A stretch of DNA of 64,000 nt from Phoebastria nigripes. Taxonomy: Eukaryota; Chordata; Aves; Procellariiformes; Diomedeidae. The position numbers and the translations under genes are program-made. The DNA lies in contig JAYKAV010002924.1 of the NCBI GenBank assembly GCA_035582835.1, forward strand, positions 186,001 through 250,000, written 5' to 3'. Below are positions 60,701 through 64,000 of the stretch, one piece after another (the stretch's first letter is position 1; each line of letters starts with the position of its first letter). Below the pieces are notes generated by a model, which was not told where the DNA came from, did no database searches, and saw nothing but the letters and a program-made list of their open reading frames with translations.

Positions 60701-62055
60701 AACTTCAAAGGCTCAGTTTATCACCATGTAGATAAACACAAAAACTNTTAGCATTCTGTAACGATAAATTTCAGGTTGCTTCCCTGGGAAAACCAGGAGT
60801 AGATATTTGCAGAGTAAGCTTGCTTCAGCCATACTACTACTTTGTCAGATGTATCTGCTACTGAAATAACAGAAGCAACACCTTATTCTGTGACCTTCTT
60901 CTCTTAGTTACTGTGATAAAATACTTACCATACGAATTCAATCGTTCAAAAGTAATTTGAAGTTCACATTATACTGAAAAGGGATCAGCACTTTACTAAA
61001 CATACCCTTTCTTTGTCTAGAATAATAGGTTTACCATAGCAACCTGATTATAGAGGGAAAGCTACTGCCAAACGCATCCTAAATTCTCTTTAAATTCCAG
61101 GGCAGACAGAAACAATTAAACACAGGAGGACTATAATATTCTGCACCTTCTCAACCGTCCATGCAAGAGCTACACTTTATGAGTAAAAAGAAACAAGTTC
61201 ATCTCAGATATTTTATAGCAAGTGGCTTCCTCTCCTCCTCGCTAAACAGGGACAGTAAATTTAATCGTCTGATGACTTCAGATGAAGGAAGCTTTATGAT
61301 GGAGGTTGTATTAGCTATTAGCATTGAAAAGCTTAACCAACTTATTGCAATGCAAGATTCCAAAAATAGAATAATTATACAAGACATTTATTTCTCTACA
61401 ATCTTAATATTTCCTTGCACTCTTTCCTCCCATTGATGTCAATAAGAGTATTAACTTATTACTGATAATTGTTATTACTTGAAGACTGAAAAAAAAACAG
61501 CTTAGAGTGGGGTTTTTTGTTTTTAAAGGGAATTGAAGTACCACATCTCATCAAAACACTTAAGTTTGTTAGATAACTGACTCTAGAATTCTAAAAATCC
61601 ATGCCTTAAGCATTTAGCTTTTGATTTTATTCACCATTTACTACAGCATTTTTTCATTCCTCTTGTCCAACATTTATGAAAGCCTAACTAAAGTAAACAG
61701 TGCCTAGACTTATATTAAACCTGCTTCCATGCAAATTGCGGCAACCATTAGCTGCATGCCTTCAAACCAATTTCCAGCTGCCTATATAGACTGACTGAAA
61801 GTCTCTTTTATACAGGTAATTTTNTTTTTAAAACACTGTGCTAGAAGTATATAATTTGCGTAATAAAACATTTTTACCCTGTTATTGCCAGCAAAAATAT
61901 CAGGAAGAAACAGNAATAGCTTTCACTGTAAAAATAAACACTGAATATAATAAGATGTACTTCATTGTCTTTTCCTGTCTATAACTCTACAACATAAAGG
62001 ATTTTTCTGTGCATGGTGCTGAATTTTTATCTTCTAAATGAAAACAAATAAATAA

Positions 62056-62093
<38 letters not shown>

Positions 62094-64000
62094 TGTTTAT
62101 GGAATACAGCACCAAATTGCGCTGAGATTGCGGTAAAAGCAAACCAGGTTCATTGGTACCTCTGAAAGACGGTTTCAGGCTAGTGATAAATAGAAGGGAA
62201 TGTGCCTTTAGGAAGGACTTCTCTGCCCCACAGCTGTCCCAGGCTTAACATTTGAAAGCATTACCTACCAGAAATTGGCAATTTCTTTGTTATCAAGCAA
62301 TCTCAGGCAACCTGAGCACATTCAGTAAAGATGCTGTGCCTTTCTGCCAGCAGAACCCATTTCATGCTGGATGGGAACAGACCATCTAAAATAGTGTTCA
62401 GAAATGGCAAATCAGAGAAGGGGGATGGGAAGATTTGTACAGAAGATCACAAAGTTTCAGGGGACATAGTGTGTGGGGGGAAGCAGATGTGACTTGAGGA
62501 AGTAATAGATAGGATGTAGCAGCTTCAGGTAAGGAAAAGGAAAATTCACTGACTGAGTGGCGGAGGGAAAAAAGACCGGTAAAGGGAATAAACAGTACCA
62601 CAAAACAGGCAAACAAAATGCAGCACTTGCCAAAAGTAGAGTGGACAATCTCATCATGCCTTGCTTAGTCTGAGGCGTTAAGAGCAGGGTAATCCAGCTG
62701 AGCTTGATCAATGTGGAGAAATGTATAGACTCAAACAGAAAACAACTACAGACTTCTCAGTGGGCACCCATTTTATTTTGCATGTCCTATTCCCAAAATG
62801 GCCTGGAATGGCTTCCCACACCTAGAATGGCTTTTCATAAATAAAAAATGATTTTTCATATAAAAATATTGTACTGACTAGACAAAAAATAATTCTGCCT
62901 TATACATGGAGGGGTCCCTGGCTTTTAAAATGCTGGTAATTCTTGGACCTGGTGGGTTGATGGTTTCTGAGGTGTCAGAAAAAGGAAACTTTTGGAAGCA
63001 TCTTTAGTATGTGCAAAAGAATCCTTAGAACCTCTTTAAACACGTGAATATCTGGCTGATCTCACACAAACTATGAAAATATGGGGATTAGTTTCTTACA
63101 AGGACTTTGGGCAAGCGGGAGCAATGTTCTACTTATATGAACAATGTTATCCACAACCTCTAGTTATGTTGGGAAAAAAAATAAGTTTCCCTCTTCTAAA
63201 AAAGCTTTTTGAACTTATATCAGTACAGTTCTGTTTGTCTCCAATACTCCAACATGTCTGAAGATTTGTGACAAAACAGCTAGATGGGCTAGCATAACTC
63301 TGGTGCTACGTCTTCATCAAAAGGAATTCAACATCTACATGAAAAAAGTCAATTCTCCTGCTGGACTTGAACCTCCTTTCTGCACAGAAGTGATATTTTA
63401 CCGTCTCAGAGAAATGAAGAACACCAGAGCCCTTAAATGTGGTTAGTCCTCTGTACAGAGTGCTTAGCTGTAGCGCAGAGCGAGGAAGGTGCACTGTGCT
63501 GCTCATCACAACACGCTGACCTTTATCACAGGTACCAATGTTAGTTCATTCCTGGTGAGCGGCACAGTGATAGGAGCACAGGCGTGTATGAGATGTATCA
63601 GTAGTGTGGCATCCTGGCTCTGCTGAGTCTTTGCAGGAAAGGTAGAAAGCCAACAGCCCAGGAGAGGACATCTTGTACAGCAACTTCCTTGCATTTGAAA
63701 CATCAGATGGGAATATTGATGTTTTTGTATTTTAACTGAAGCTACAAGAACCACGAAAGATTCCTTTTCTTAGTGTGCACAGGATTGCTCTGTTAGCCTG
63801 TTGGGGGTTTGGGGTGGGGAGGCTTGTTTTTGTGGAGATCTTCTGGTGAAAATTGGGTTTTCCACACAAGGTTCAAGCGACAAGCACTTTTTTTTTCTGC
63901 AGTACATTGTGAAAAATAAAATTGTGCATTTATCTCCTCATACACAAGAAAAAATGTGCTGCAACTATTACAAGAACAACAACTTTTTTGGATTTGGGTT
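57709..64000 (-). other. ITGBL1: ITGBL1 upstream intron, no gene seen
   Basis: I searched the minus strand for the next cysteine-rich exon and found none, so this is intron to the window end. The segment 59860-60030 is of mixed composition with several homeodomain-like words (TGTAATTAAG, GCAATTAATATTTATTCATG) and may be a conserved noncoding element. A palindromic AAAT/ATTT tract lies at 62046-62092. The other open frames are short and scattered. Confidence 0.75.
62046..62092. repeat. Palindromic (AAAT)n/(ATTT)n microsatellite
   Basis: Four AAAT units on the left run directly into about seven TTTA units on the right, so the tract is its own reverse complement over about 15 bases per arm and could form a hairpin or cruciform. 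Confidence 0.9.

Overview
The window looks like a stretch of bird genome. The evidence is CR1 LINEs of avian type (SGNH-esterase ORF1, 3' tails built on ATTCTATG), a TATA/AATAAA-bearing solo LTR of an endogenous retrovirus with a 5-bp target duplication, AT-rich intronic DNA, and vertebrate exon/intron structure. No bacterial, viral or plasmid gene organisation is present. Two N runs (3722-4694 and 17649-18323) and scattered single Ns mark an unfinished draft assembly. The species cannot be determined from what I can see.

Two protein-coding genes meet tail to tail. On the + strand are the last two coding exons of FGF14 (fibroblast growth factor homologous factor 4), at 26122-26320 and 28507-28643. 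Everything from 1 to 26121 is then the upstream FGF14 intron, because I could not find the preceding exon. On the - strand are the last four coding exons of ITGBL1 (integrin beta-like 1) at 57592-57708, 43113-43259, 38040-38153 and 36446-36537, so 57709-64000 is upstream ITGBL1 intron. The same two genes are convergent neighbours on human 13q33, which supports both calls. The 7.8 kb between the two stop codons (28644-36445) must hold both 3' UTRs, with candidate poly(A) signals for each strand close together near 35.3 kb.

Region by region: 1-3475 intron with possible conserved noncoding segments; 3476-3721 5' part of an LTR running into a gap; 4695-5010 minus-strand CR1 fragment; 5011-16069 intron with simple repeats and a 26-bp duplication; 16070-20527 a long, broken CR1 element with 5' UTR, ORF1 and ORF2; 20528-26121 intron with a CR1 3' end and a probable MIR fossil just before FGF14 exon 4; 26122-28643 FGF14 end; 28644-36445 3' UTRs and intergenic DNA; 36446-57708 ITGBL1 end, its introns carrying a complete solo LTR (51618-52224) and a CR1 3' fragment (53310-53893); 57709-64000 intron.

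The two genes do not form a shared pathway. FGF14 is an intracellular modulator of voltage-gated sodium channels, and ITGBL1 is a secreted protein of integrin-type EGF repeats. Their relation here is positional. I found no novel gene system. The most notable points are the convergent gene ends, the strictly symmetric phase-1 exons of ITGBL1, the damaged but long CR1 with a promoter-like 5' UTR, the solo LTR with exact target duplication, and several noncoding stretches that may be conserved enhancers.
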